64,000 nucleotides of DNA from Mameliella sp. MMSF_3455 (GTDB lineage Bacteria; Pseudomonadota; Alphaproteobacteria; Rhodobacterales; Rhodobacteraceae). Of the stretch, positions 8,544 through 17,331 are shown piece by piece; within the stretch, counting starts at the first letter, position 1, and every line of letters starts with the position of its first letter. The notes under the pieces were generated by a model that searched no databases, was not told the origin of the DNA, and saw only the letters and a list, made by a program, of their open reading frames with translations. Position numbers and translations under genes: made by a program. The stretch is from positions 58,903 through 122,902 of the forward strand of contig NZ_JASHJL010000015.1 in the NCBI RefSeq assembly GCF_030733205.1, written 5' to 3'.

Positions 8544-8981
8544 TCAGGCGTTTTCGGCTTCGTCGGTTTCGGCCTTGGCCCGGCGCTCGCGGTCTTCCAT
8601 GAACTGGTCGAACTCGGACTTGTCCTTGGCTTCGCGCAGGCGTTCCAGGAACTGCTCAAAGGCCTCTTGTTCCGCTTCAAGTCGGCGCAGCGTATCCGCC
8701 TTGTAGGCGTCGAAGGCGCTGTTGCCCGACGGTTTCATCGCGGCCCAGGCGGCCTTGCGGCCCTCATGATGACGCGAGGCGTAGCGGCAGGACTTACTGA
8801 ACATGCGTTTGCTCCAGATCATGTAGGCGAGAAAGGCGAGGCCGACGGGCCAGAAGAAGATGAAGCCCAGGACCATTGCCGCGATCCATGCGCCTTTCCC
8901 CTTGTGATCCAGCCATGCCTCTGCCCGTGCGAACCAGCCGGCATTGGCGGGCAGGTGGCTCGTATAAGCGGCGGTGGTCAT
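8544..8981 (-). CDS. DUF2852 family protein
   Basis: A 145-residue protein with a single strong hydrophobic stretch (AAMVLGFIFFWPVGLAFLAYMIW, about residues 34-56), followed by a charged, probably coiled-coil C-terminal half rich in Glu, Arg and Lys. The layout matches DUF2852, common in Rhizobiales and Rhodobacterales and of unknown function. The ATG at 8981 follows GGAGAG. Upstream lies a pair of near-identical inverted repeats (9003-9080), so the gene is probably tightly regulated. A structural or stress-related envelope role is only a guess. Confidence 0.85.
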   Translation of the reverse strand: MTTAAYTSHLPANAGWFARAEAWLDHKGKGAWIAAMVLGFIFFWPVGLAFLAYMIWSKRMFSKSCRYASRHHEGRKAAWAAMKPSGNSAFDAYKADTLRRLEAEQEAFEQFLERLREAKDKSEFDQFMEDRERRAKAETDEAENA

Positions 8982-9002
8982 GTCTCTCTCCGTTTGTTCG
9001 CT

Positions 9003-9080
9003 ATGTGAATGCTTTTCACATTACATCAGATCGGAATTTGGGGGTGACCTTTCAAGGGTCGATGTGAATGTTTTTTACAT
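9003..9080. promoter_or_regulatory. Two tandem inverted repeats upstream of the DUF2852 gene
   Basis: Repeat 1 (9003-9021) is ATGTGAA-N5-TTCACAT, perfect. Repeat 2 (9062-9080) is ATGTGAA-N5-TTTACAT, with one mismatch; even the spacers start alike (TGCTT, TGTTT). The centres are 59 bp apart. The pattern resembles a dimeric regulator site with cooperative binding. The half-site TGTGA recalls CRP/FNR-type sites, but the spacing (N7 between TGTGA and TCACA) is not the standard N6. Confidence 0.6.
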
Positions 9081-9207
9081 TATTGAAAATCGCATGATTT
9101 ATCAAATGGTTGCTGCAAAAATATGAGGTCCTCCCTACGCCCGGCAGGCGCCTTTCCCGCGGGTTCTTTTGCTCAAATAGAGGCCGGGGTCGTTTATCCG
9201 GGGGCTT

Positions 9208-9675
9208 TCAGAGGGTGAAATCGGCCTCGGTCGCCCCGGTCAGGCGCGGCAACTCTCGCGGGTCCATCGCCACGACATGCCGGGGTGTTCCGGCGGCAGC
9301 CCAGACGGAATTGAATTCCATAAGCCGCGGGTCGATCCAGGCCCGGATCGGGTTCAGGTGACCGACAGGCGAGACGCCGCCTATGGCGAATCCGGTTTGT
9401 GCTCGGATCAGCGCAGCGTCCGCCTTGCCCAAGGGTTCCCCCGCAAGGGCCGTGGCCTTTTCCGCGCAGACCCTGTTGCCACCGGCGGTCAGGAACAGCA
9501 CCGCCTCGCCGCTGTCCTCGGCGCGAAAGATGATGGACTTGGCAATCTGGTCGAGTGCGCAGCCGACGCTGTCGGCGGCCTCCTGCGCGGTGCGGGCCTG
9601 GCCGACCTCGCGGATGTCGTGCGGAAGTCCTGCGTCCTCAAGGGACTTTTGGACCCGTTTCAAACTCTTGCTCAT
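9208..9675 (-). CDS. YbaK/EbsC-family aminoacyl-tRNA deacylase
   Basis: A 155-residue cytosolic protein of the YbaK/ProX superfamily, which hydrolyses mischarged aminoacyl-tRNAs in trans. Family features are the N-terminal SLKRVQKSLEDAG, the segment QIAKSIIFRAEDSGEAVLFLTAGGNRV with the catalytic-region Lys, and GFAIGGVSPVGH near the C-terminus. The start at 9675 gives normal family length; the frame stays open to 9885, but that region is the glnE leader and N-terminus on the other strand. It is divergent from glnE with about 97 bases between starts. Substrate preference (Cys-tRNA-Pro, Ala-tRNA-Pro or other) cannot be read from the sequence. Confidence 0.88.
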   Translation of the reverse strand: MSKSLKRVQKSLEDAGLPHDIREVGQARTAQEAADSVGCALDQIAKSIIFRAEDSGEAVLFLTAGGNRVCAEKATALAGEPLGKADAALIRAQTGFAIGGVSPVGHLNPIRAWIDPRLMEFNSVWAAAGTPRHVVAMDPRELPRLTGATEADFTL

Positions 9676-9772
9676 CACTCTGGTCCATGTTGGTTCCGGG
9701 TGCAGATTGGGGCAGGGGCGGGACGGCTGCAAGGGAGTTGCGCTCGGTCGCGTTTGGTGGCCATCTGCCGCC

Positions 9773-12550
9773 ATGACGCTGGAACGACGCATGACCCGCA
9801 CGCCGCACGCCTTCGAACCCGAACGGGGCGTGGAGGCATTGGAAGACTGCCCCTGGGCCACAGGGGCAATGGCCGACCTGATCAAGGGAACGGGCGGGTC
9901 CAGCCCCTACCTGAGGGGCCTCATGGGCAAGGAGGGCGGCTGGCTGGAAGGCGCGGTCCAGGACCCGGAGGGCGCGGTCAGGGCGCTCTATGCCGATCTC
10001 GACGAGTTCGCGCCGACGCAGGTCGGGGCGGCCCTGCGGCAGGCCAAGCGTCGGATGGCGCTGTTGATCGCGCTGTGCGACCTGTCGGGCGCTTGGGATC
10101 TGGAACAGGTCACGGGAACGCTCACCGATTTCGCGGACCTGTCGGCCTCGCTGGCTCTTCGTGCGGCGATCACACCCGAGATCACCCGTGGCAAGCTGCC
10201 CGGCAAGACAGAGGAAGACATTGCAACGGCGGGCGGCATGGTGGCCCTGGCGATGGGCAAGATGGGGGCCGGAGAGCTGAACTACTCTTCGGACATCGAT
10301 CTGATCTGTCTTTTCGATGAACAGCAGTACGATCCGGCTGACTATCATGAGGCGCGCGCCAGCCTGGTGCGCGCCACGCGCAAGATGGCCGCGACACTGA
10401 ACGACCTGACCGGCGAGGGCTATGTCTTTCGCACCGATCTGCGCCTGCGCCCCGATCCGGCGGTGACGCCCGTCTGCATGGCGATGGAAGCGGCTGAGCG
10501 CTATTACGAAAGCGTCGGTCGCACCTGGGAAAGGGCCGCCTACATCAAGGCGCGCCCATCGGCGGGTGACCTGGAGGCTGGTGCGCGGTTCCTGGAGGTG
10601 CTGACACCCTTCGTATGGCGCAAGCACCTGGATTTCGCGGCCATTCAGGACGCGCATGACATGCGTCTGCGCATCCGCGAGCACAAGGGCCTGGGCGGCG
10701 GGATCACCCTGCCGGGCCACAACATGAAGCTGGGTCGCGGCGGCATCCGAGAGATCGAGTTCTTTACCCAGACCCGGCAATTGATCGCCGGCGGGCGCGA
10801 CCCGGAATTGCGCGTGCGCGGGACGGTCGAAGGCCTGGAGCGGCTTGCGGACAAGGGCTGGATTCCCGGCGACGTGGCCAAGGTGCTGAGCGGTCACTAC
10901 CGGGCCCACCGTGAAGTCGAGCACCGCATCCAGATGATTGGCGACGCGCAGACACACGACTTGCCGAAATCTCCGGAGGGAATGGAGCGTCTGGCCTGCC
11001 TGATGGGCCGCGACCTGAAGGAGATCGAGCGCGATCTGACCGACCGCCTGACCGAGGTGCATGACCTTACGGAAGGTTTCTTCGCTCCCGGAACGGGCAC
11101 GGACCAGGAGGTGCCCGAGGTCTTTGCCGACAGTCCGGTGCCGGGCCGCTGGCTCAGTTATCCCTGCCTGCGGTCACAGCGGGCAGTCACCATATTCGAA
11201 CGACTGCGTCCAGAGATCCTGCGCCGACTGGGCCAGACAGACCGCCCCGAAGAGGCGTTGAAGGCCTTTGACAGTTTCCTTGCGGGTCTGCCCGCCGGGG
11301 TACAGCTTTTCTCGCTCTTCGAGGCCAACCACCAGCTGATCGACCTTCTAGTCGATATCGTCGGGACCTCGCCGGACCTGGCCCGTTACCTGTCTCGCAA
11401 TGCCAGCGTCTTCGACGCGGTGATCGCGGGCGATTTCTTCAGCGACTGGCCGGGGGCGGACGCGTTGCGTGCGGCGCTGGTCAAGCAACTGCAAGACGCC
11501 GGGGATTACGAGCGCAAGCTGGACGCCGCCCGCCGTTGGGCCAAGGACTGGCATTTCCGTATCGGCGTGCACCTTCTGCGAGGTCTGATGGGGCCCGAGG
11601 AAGCGGGCAAGGCTTATGCCGACCTCGCAGGCGCCTCGCTGGCCGCCGTCTGGCCCGAGGTTCAAAAGATGTTTGCCGAGAAGCACGGCCCCCCGCCAGG
11701 ACGCGGGGCTGTCGTGCTGGGCATGGGATCGCTGGGTGCGCGGCGCCAGCATGCGCGGTCCGATCTCGACGTGATCGTGATCTACGATGCCCAGGGCGTC
11801 GACTCCTCGGACGGGCGCAAACCCCTGGCCAGCCGCACCTATTACGCGCGACTGACGCAGGCGTTGATCACCGCCATGACCGCGCCGATGGCCGAGGGCA
11901 AGCTGTACGAGATCGACATGCGCCTGCGGCCCTCAGGCAACCAGGGACCGGTGGCGACGTCATGGGCCTCGTTCCAGAGCTACCAGCGTGAGGAGGCCTG
12001 GGTCTGGGAGCATTTGGCGCTGACCCGGGCGCGCGTGGTCGCCGGGCCCACAGAACTGGCCGAGGACGTCGAGGCGCTGCGCAAGGAGGTCATCGGCAAG
12101 GCGCGCGACGTCAAGGAAATCCGGCGCGGCGTGGCCGAGATGCGCGCGCGGATCGCGGCGGCCAAGGGGCCGGGCGGGCCTTTGGACGCCAAGATCGGAC
12201 CGGGACGACTGCAGGATATCGAACTGTTCGCCCAGCTTTGCGCGCTGGAGGCCGGGCGCCCCGTTCGCGAGGCGCCGCGTGCGCTGCGACTGGCGAAGTG
12301 GCTGGATGAGGCCGACCGCACCGCGTTGATCTCAGCCTACGAGCTGTTCTGGTCCTTGCAGATCGGCGCGCGGCTGGTCAGCGAAGACGCGATCGACCCG
12401 GAAAAGCTGGGCCAGGGCGGGTGCGCCTTCCTGTTGCGCCTCGCCGACGCCCCCGACATGGAGGCCATGCGATCGGACCTTGAGACTCGGGCAGGCCGCG
12501 CCGCAGAGATTATCGGCAAAGTGCTGCCGGAACCGGAGAGCGAGACATGA
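9773..12550 (+). CDS. glnE: Bifunctional glutamine synthetase adenylyltransferase/adenylyl-removing enzyme
   Basis: A 925-residue cytosolic enzyme that attaches AMP to and removes AMP from glutamine synthetase in response to nitrogen state (via PII). It has the two expected nucleotidyltransferase halves: the adenylyl-removing half with GKMGAGELNYSSDIDLICLF at about 162, and the adenylyltransferase half with GMGSLGARRQHARSDLDVIV at about 652, each with the paired Asp metal ligands and later DLRLRPDP or DMRLRPSG motifs. Length is close to that of E. coli GlnE (946). The ATG at 9773 is preferred over an open frame that begins at 9383 on the antisense side of the YbaK gene. The stop overlaps the next ATG (ATGA). 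Confidence 0.95.
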   Translation: MTLERRMTRTPHAFEPERGVEALEDCPWATGAMADLIKGTGGSSPYLRGLMGKEGGWLEGAVQDPEGAVRALYADLDEFAPTQVGAALRQAKRRMALLIALCDLSGAWDLEQVTGTLTDFADLSASLALRAAITPEITRGKLPGKTEEDIATAGGMVALAMGKMGAGELNYSSDIDLICLFDEQQYDPADYHEARASLVRATRKMAATLNDLTGEGYVFRTDLRLRPDPAVTPVCMAMEAAERYYESVGRTWERAAYIKARPSAGDLEAGARFLEVLTPFVWRKHLDFAAIQDAHDMRLRIREHKGLGGGITLPGHNMKLGRGGIREIEFFTQTRQLIAGGRDPELRVRGTVEGLERLADKGWIPGDVAKVLSGHYRAHREVEHRIQMIGDAQTHDLPKSPEGMERLACLMGRDLKEIERDLTDRLTEVHDLTEGFFAPGTGTDQEVPEVFADSPVPGRWLSYPCLRSQRAVTIFERLRPEILRRLGQTDRPEEALKAFDSFLAGLPAGVQLFSLFEANHQLIDLLVDIVGTSPDLARYLSRNASVFDAVIAGDFFSDWPGADALRAALVKQLQDAGDYERKLDAARRWAKDWHFRIGVHLLRGLMGPEEAGKAYADLAGASLAAVWPEVQKMFAEKHGPPPGRGAVVLGMGSLGARRQHARSDLDVIVIYDAQGVDSSDGRKPLASRTYYARLTQALITAMTAPMAEGKLYEIDMRLRPSGNQGPVATSWASFQSYQREEAWVWEHLALTRARVVAGPTELAEDVEALRKEVIGKARDVKEIRRGVAEMRARIAAAKGPGGPLDAKIGPGRLQDIELFAQLCALEAGRPVREAPRALRLAKWLDEADRTALISAYELFWSLQIGARLVSEDAIDPEKLGQGGCAFLLRLADAPDMEAMRSDLETRAGRAAEIIGKVLPEPESET

Positions 12551-12816
12551 GCAAGGGCGATTCAAGCGACCCCAAGGGCCTGATGGTGGATGCCTATGCG
12601 ATGGAGGGGCTGAGCACCGAGGAATGCCGGTCGATCTTCCTCGACTGGGCGCTGTCGGCGCCGGATGGCGTCGACATGCAAACGCAGATCGCGGCCTTGC
12701 TGGCGCGCTACGGTGAAAACGCTGACCACCCGATGACGCAGGTGCTGCGCGAGGGGTTGGAACAGGCGCAAAAGCCGCGCCGCCGGGGCGGATGGAAGTC
12801 GCGGGCGCGCTCGTAA
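12547..12816 (+). CDS. Small hypothetical protein coupled to glnE
   Basis: An 89-residue soluble protein whose ATG overlaps the glnE stop by four bases, implying translational coupling. The sequence is acidic at first (EGLSTEECRSIFLDWALSAPDG), then helical (IAALLARYGENADHPMTQVLREGLE), with a basic tail (KPRRRGGWKSRARS). I do not recognise the family by name. Tight linkage suggests a role with GlnE or nitrogen control, which is inference only. Confidence 0.75.
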   Translation: MSKGDSSDPKGLMVDAYAMEGLSTEECRSIFLDWALSAPDGVDMQTQIAALLARYGENADHPMTQVLREGLEQAQKPRRRGGWKSRARS

Positions 12817-12834
12817 GCGCGGCCCGCCAAAGGG

Positions 12835-13479
12835 TCAGCTTCGGGGCAGGGCGGCCGCTTTGCGGGCCAAGTCCTCGATCCGGGCCCAGTCACCCTTGGC
12901 CACGGCATCCTTGGGCGCGACCCAGCTGCCGCCAACGCAGAGCGTGTTGGACAGGGCCAGGTAATCGGGCGCATTGGATGGGCTGACGCCGCCGGTGGGG
13001 CAGAACCGCACCTGCGGGATGGGCGCGCCGATGGACTTCAGCGCGGGGACGCCGCCGTTGGCCTCGGCCGGAAAGAACTTTTGCACCGAATAGCCGCGTT
13101 CCAGCAGGCGCATCGCCTCCGAAGACGTGGCCGCACCGGGAAGCAATGGCAGGTCGGCGTCCTCGCAGGCCTGCAGCAGGCGGTCGGTCGCGCCGGGCGA
13201 GACGCCGAATTTCGCGCCGGCCTCCTTGGCGGCTGCCACGTCCTGCGGTGTCAGCAGGGTGCCCGCGCCAACGATGCCGCCCTCGACCTTTGCCATCTCG
13301 CGGATCGCGTCCAGCGCAACCGGTGTGCGCAATGTCACCTCGAGCACCGGCAGGCCGCCGGCCACCAGCGCCTCGGCCAGCGGGCGGGCGGTTGCGACGT
13401 CATCGACCACCAGAACGGGGATCACGGGGGCAATACGGCAGAGCGCTTCGTTGCTCTGGCTGGCGTCCTGGGGGGTCAT
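12835..13479 (-). CDS. eda: 2-dehydro-3-deoxy-phosphogluconate (KDPG) aldolase
   Basis: A 214-residue cytosolic class I aldolase splitting KDPG into pyruvate and glyceraldehyde 3-phosphate in the Entner-Doudoroff pathway. Family motifs are APVIPVLVVDD, PVLEVTLRTPVALDAI (catalytic Glu region), GAGTLLTPQDV, the Schiff-base Lys in YSVQKFFPAEANGG, and RFCPTGGVS for phosphate binding. The ATG at 13479 gives the normal family length; the longer open frame to 13824 lies over edd. It is 58 bases downstream of edd on the same strand, so edd-eda form an operon. The glnE-linked gene converges on it. Confidence 0.95.
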   Translation of the reverse strand: MTPQDASQSNEALCRIAPVIPVLVVDDVATARPLAEALVAGGLPVLEVTLRTPVALDAIREMAKVEGGIVGAGTLLTPQDVAAAKEAGAKFGVSPGATDRLLQACEDADLPLLPGAATSSEAMRLLERGYSVQKFFPAEANGGVPALKSIGAPIPQVRFCPTGGVSPSNAPDYLALSNTLCVGGSWVAPKDAVAKGDWARIEDLARKAAALPRS

Positions 13480-13537
13480 GGGCAAAGCTCCCTTGGGTGT
13501 TTGGGCTTGAGTGTTTTCTATAACGAGGTGCAGTCGG

Positions 13538-15343
13538 TCACACCACCACGGCGGCACCATTGGAGGCAAGGCCGACATTCTGGCGGAAGGCCTCGAACAA
13601 TTCGCGTCCGACGCCGTGGCCATTGCCGGACAGATCCGCCTGTACCGGCTCGCGACTGTCGAAATCCTCGGCCAGCGTCTCGATCGTCCCCTTGACCGCA
13701 TCCACGCGCACCACGTCACCGTCACGCAGCCGCGCGAGCGGACCGCCGTTCGCCGCCTCGGGCGAGACATGGATTGCAGCCGGCACCTTGCCGCTTGCAC
13801 CGGACATCCGGCCATCGGTGACAAGCGCCACCTTCAGGCCCCGATCCTGAAGGACGGCCAGCGTCGGCGTCAGCCCGTGCAGTTCCGGCATCCCGTTCGA
13901 GGACGGGCCCTGGAAGCGGACGACAACCACGGTGTCGGACGTGAACTCTCCGGCCTTGAAGGCGGTCTTGACGCTTTCCTGGTCGTGGAAGATGCGCGCC
14001 GGCGCTTCGATCACATGGCGTTCCGGTGCGACGGCAGAAACCTTGATCATGCCGTGGCCGAGGTTGCCGTAAAGCTGTTTCAGCCCGCCGGTGGCCTGGA
14101 ACGGGTCGCGCGCGGGGCGCAGGATCTTGTCATTCTGCGTTTCGCGCGGGCCGTCCCGGTAAGAAACCGCGCCGTTTTCCAGCACCGGTTCACGCGTGTA
14201 GAGCGACAGCCCGTCGCCCGCCACGGTCTTGACGTCATCCTGCAGCAGGCCCGCGTCCAGGAGTTCGCCGATCATGTACTGCAGCCCGCCTGCGGCGTGG
14301 AAATGGTTCACGTCGGCAAGACCGTTGGGATAGACCTTGGCCATCAGCGGCGTGACCGAGCTGATCTCGTCGAAATCCTCCAGCTCCAGCGCGATCCCGG
14401 CGGCACGGGCCATCGCGGGCAGGTGCAGCACGAGGTTGGTCGACCCACCTGTCGCCATCAGCCCGACGATCCCGTTCACAAAGGCCTTGGCGTCCAACAC
14501 GTCGCAGACCGGGCGATAGGCATTGCCCAGCTTGGTGAGCGACAGCGCCTGCTTCGCGGCCTCGACGGTCAGCGCCTCGCGCAGCGGCGTGCCCGGGTTG
14601 ATGAAGCTGGTGCCCGGCATGTGCAGCCCCATGAATTCCATCAGCATCTGGTTGGAATTGGCGGTGCCGTAGAAGGTGCAGGTGCCCGGCCCGTGGTACG
14701 AGGCCATCTCGGCCTCCATCAGCTTGTCCCGGCCAACCTCGCCCGTGGCGAACTGCTGGCGGATCTTGGCCTTTTCGTCGTTGGGCAAACCGCTGGTCAT
14801 CGGACCGGCGGGAATGAACAGCCCGGGGATATAGCCGAAGGTCGCCGCCGCGATCACCAGCCCCGGCACGATCTTGTCGCAAACCCCCAGGTAGACGGCA
14901 GCGTCAAAGGTGTTGTGGCTCAGCGCGACACCCGTCGCCAGAGCGATCACATCGCGCGAGAATAGCGAAAGCTCCATGCCGACCTGGCCCTGGGTGACGC
15001 CGTCACACATGGCGGGCACGCCGCCCGCGACCTGCGCGGTGCCGCCTGCCTCACGCGCGGCGGCGCGGATCACGTTGGGATAGGTCTCGAACGGTTGGTG
15101 CGCCGAGAGCATGTCGTTGTAGGCGGTCACGATCCCGAGGTTCGGGGCGCGGCCCGCCGCCAGCGTATCCTTGTCGCCGGTCATGGCGGCATAGGCATGG
15201 GCCTGGTTACCGCAGGTCAGGTGCGCGCGGCGCGGGCCTTCGTCGGCGGCGCGGCGCATACGGTCAAGATAAGTGCTGCGCATCTGCTCGGAACGGGCTT
15301 CGATACGGGCGGTGACACGCGCGATGGTGGCATCAAGCGGCAT
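13538..15343 (-). CDS. edd: Phosphogluconate dehydratase
   Basis: A 601-residue IlvD/Edd-family [4Fe-4S] dehydratase turning 6-phosphogluconate into KDPG, the first dedicated Entner-Doudoroff step. Visible motifs include [33 protein letters not shown], a Cys in [28 protein letters not shown], the Cys in [20 protein letters not shown], and [19 protein letters not shown] near the end. These supply the three cluster cysteines. The ATG at 15343 follows GGAGGGAGA. The frame stays open to 16870 only because it runs antisense to rlmI. A GTTAGCGCTAAC palindrome about 56 bases upstream is a probable repressor site. Confidence 0.95.
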   Translation of the reverse strand: MPLDATIARVTARIEARSEQMRSTYLDRMRRAADEGPRRAHLTCGNQAHAYAAMTGDKDTLAAGRAPNLGIVTAYNDMLSAHQPFETYPNVIRAAAREAGGTAQVAGGVPAMCDGVTQGQVGMELSLFSRDVIALATGVALSHNTFDAAVYLGVCDKIVPGLVIAAATFGYIPGLFIPAGPMTSGLPNDEKAKIRQQFATGEVGRDKLMEAEMASYHGPGTCTFYGTANSNQMLMEFMGLHMPGTSFINPGTPLREALTVEAAKQALSLTKLGNAYRPVCDVLDAKAFVNGIVGLMATGGSTNLVLHLPAMARAAGIALELEDFDEISSVTPLMAKVYPNGLADVNHFHAAGGLQYMIGELLDAGLLQDDVKTVAGDGLSLYTREPVLENGAVSYRDGPRETQNDKILRPARDPFQATGGLKQLYGNLGHGMIKVSAVAPERHVIEAPARIFHDQESVKTAFKAGEFTSDTVVVVRFQGPSSNGMPELHGLTPTLAVLQDRGLKVALVTDGRMSGASGKVPAAIHVSPEAANGGPLARLRDGDVVRVDAVKGTIETLAEDFDSREPVQADLSGNGHGVGRELFEAFRQNVGLASNGAAVVV

Positions 15344-15398
15344 TCGGGTCTCCCTCCTGGGATCGTCTCTGGCTTGGCTATGCGCCTCACATACGACA

Positions 15399-15410
15399 GT
15401 TAGCGCTAAC
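15399..15410. promoter_or_regulatory. LacI-family-like operator upstream of edd-eda
   Basis: The 12-bp perfect palindrome GTTAGCGCTAAC with a central CG is the form typical of LacI/GalR-family operators. It sits 56 bases before the edd start and about 96 bases before the divergent rlmI-like gene. The regulator is not in the window. Confidence 0.5.
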
Positions 15411-15505
15411 GGTAAAGGCCGGATCGTGTGGCAACCCCGATGGGTTGGGCAATTGCCTGCACGGCGGCGCTTTCCCAGGCACGCAAATGCAGTTAAGCGA
15501 AGCGC

Positions 15506-16714
15506 ATGACGGATTCCAAGACCATACCCGACCGCCCGGTCCTGCGGCTGAAACCCAAGGCCAACGCGCGCGCCATTCGACGTGGTGCGCCCTGGGTCTT
15601 TGACAACGAGCTGGTCATGGACCGGCGCAGCAAGGCACTGGCCCCCGGCAGCATCGCGACGCTGGAAGATGGCGACCGCAAGCCGTTGGCCACGGTCGCC
15701 GTGAATCCCGGCTCGCGGATCGTGGCCCGGGTGCTGGACCGCGACGCGTCGGCGGTTGTCGATCGCGACTGGCTGGCCGAGCGCCTGCGCAAAGCCTTGT
15801 CGCTGCGCGAAGCGGTCTACGACGCGCCCTTCTACCGGCTGGTCCATGCCGAGGGCGACGGTCTGCCGGGTCTGGTGATCGACCGTTTTGGCGACACCTG
15901 CGTGATGCAGCCGAATGCCGCCTGGGCCGAGACACACCTGGAAGCCCTGACCGAGGCCCTGGTCGACGTGACGGGGGTGACCAACGTGCTGAAGAACGCC
16001 GCCGGGCGCGGACGTACGCTGGAGGGGCTGGACGACGTGGACGCGGTGCTGCGGGGCACGGCACCCCAGGCGCCGGTTCCGGTCGAGATGAACGGCGCGA
16101 CCTACATGGCGGACCTGACCGGTGGACAGAAAACCGGTCTGTTCTATGACCAGCGCGAGAACCAGGGGTTTGCGGCCCGGCTTGCGCGGGGGCATTCGGT
16201 CCTGGATGTCTTTTCCCATGTTGGCGGCTTTGCGCTTGCGGCGCTTGCGGGCGGTGCCAGCAGGGCCCTCGCGGTCGATGGATCCGCACCCGCGTTGGCC
16301 CTGGCCGAAGAAGGCGCGCGGCGCATGGAGGCCTCTGACCGCTTTGCCACCCGACAAGGTGACGCCTTTGCCACGCTCGAGGCATTGGCGGGCGAAGATG
16401 CGCGCTTTGACCTGGTGATCTGCGATCCGCCTGCTTTTGCGCCCAACAAGCCCGCGCTGGAAAAGGGCCTGCGCGCCTATGAGCGCGTGGCGCGCCTGGC
16501 CGCGCCGTTGGTAGCAAAGAACGGCTACCTGGTGCTGTGCTCCTGTTCCCATGCGGCGGACCTGACCGCCTTTACCGGCGCTTGCCTGCGGGGGATCGGC
16601 CGGTCCGGGCGTCGGGCACAGCTGTTGCACACCGGCTTTGCCGGACCGGATCACCCGCTGCTGCCTCAACTGGCCGAATCCGGCTATCTCAAGGCCTTGG
16701 TCTTCCGCCTGTGA
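15506..16714 (+). CDS. rlmI: RlmI-like class I rRNA (cytosine-C5) methyltransferase
   Basis: A 402-residue SAM-dependent methyltransferase. The N-terminal PUA-like RNA-binding domain (about 1-85, [24 protein letters not shown]) is followed by an EEHEE-type linker ([20 protein letters not shown]) and a Rossmann methyltransferase domain. That domain shows [19 protein letters not shown] (SAM motif I), [10 protein letters not shown], and the catalytic region [14 protein letters not shown] with Pro-Pro, then LVLCSCSH with the second Cys. This matches RlmI/YccW, which makes m5C1962 in 23S rRNA; the exact site here is inferred. It overlaps the following PIN gene by GTGA. Confidence 0.88.
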   Translation: MTDSKTIPDRPVLRLKPKANARAIRRGAPWVFDNELVMDRRSKALAPGSIATLEDGDRKPLATVAVNPGSRIVARVLDRDASAVVDRDWLAERLRKALSLREAVYDAPFYRLVHAEGDGLPGLVIDRFGDTCVMQPNAAWAETHLEALTEALVDVTGVTNVLKNAAGRGRTLEGLDDVDAVLRGTAPQAPVPVEMNGATYMADLTGGQKTGLFYDQRENQGFAARLARGHSVLDVFSHVGGFALAALAGGASRALAVDGSAPALALAEEGARRMEASDRFATRQGDAFATLEALAGEDARFDLVICDPPAFAPNKPALEKGLRAYERVARLAAPLVAKNGYLVLCSCSHAADLTAFTGACLRGIGRSGRRAQLLHTGFAGPDHPLLPQLAESGYLKALVFRL

Positions 16715-17253
16715 AGGTCCTGCTGGACACCTGCGTTCTGTATCCGACGGTGATGCGCGAGGTCCTTTTGGGCGCCGCGCGGGCGGGGTTCTACACGCCG
16801 CTCTGGTCGGAACGCATTCTCGAGGAATGGGCCCGTGCCGCACGCAAGCTGGGCCCGGACGGCGAGGCACAGGCGCGGGCCGAGACCGCCCTTGTCCGCG
16901 CCGCCTGGCCCAAGGCCGAAGTGACCTACCCGCCGTCGCTGGAAAAGCGCCTGTGGCTGCCCGATGCCAATGATACCCATGTCCTGGCGGCGGGTATTGC
17001 GGGGCATGCGGATGTCATCGTCACCATGAATGCCAGTGACTTCCCGCGGAACATCCTGGCCGAGGAGAGGCTGAGCCGTGCCGATCCGGATGGCTTCCTT
17101 CTGGGATTTCACCGGGCGCAGCCAGACGTCATGGCGCAGGTCGGTGAAAACGTGCGGGCCGAGGCGGAACGGCTCTCGGGCGAGGCCTGGACCATGCGGG
17201 CCCTGATGAAAAAGGCGCGTTTGCCGCGCCTGGGCAAGGCTCTGGGCGGCTGA
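16711..17253 (+). CDS. PIN-domain protein
   Basis: A 180-residue protein beginning with GTG at 16711, overlapping the rlmI stop, so translation is coupled. The PIN fold is shown by the first acidic motif [17 protein letters not shown], a middle Glu in RILEEWAR, and the C-terminal acidic cluster [33 protein letters not shown] domains are metal-dependent RNases. No antitoxin-like gene is adjacent, and the C-terminal 50 residues extend past the usual VapC length, so a free-standing RNA-processing role linked to the methyltransferase seems more likely than a toxin. Confidence 0.82.
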   Translation: MKVLLDTCVLYPTVMREVLLGAARAGFYTPLWSERILEEWARAARKLGPDGEAQARAETALVRAAWPKAEVTYPPSLEKRLWLPDANDTHVLAAGIAGHADVIVTMNASDFPRNILAEERLSRADPDGFLLGFHRAQPDVMAQVGENVRAEAERLSGEAWTMRALMKKARLPRLGKALGG

Positions 17254-17331
17254 CCTTGCGGCGCGGGGCCGTGCGCTTTATCTGTCGCTAAAATCCCGAT
17301 GCTTTCCGTCGGAGACGACAAAGGACACCCC

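Noticed and set aside
9638..11062. Long minus-strand open frame opposite glnE
   Set aside because: Antisense to a gene with clear motifs; no ribosome site and no family resemblance.
13511..14965. 484-codon plus-strand open frame opposite edd
   Set aside because: Shadow of edd; the minus-strand protein has all Edd cluster motifs.
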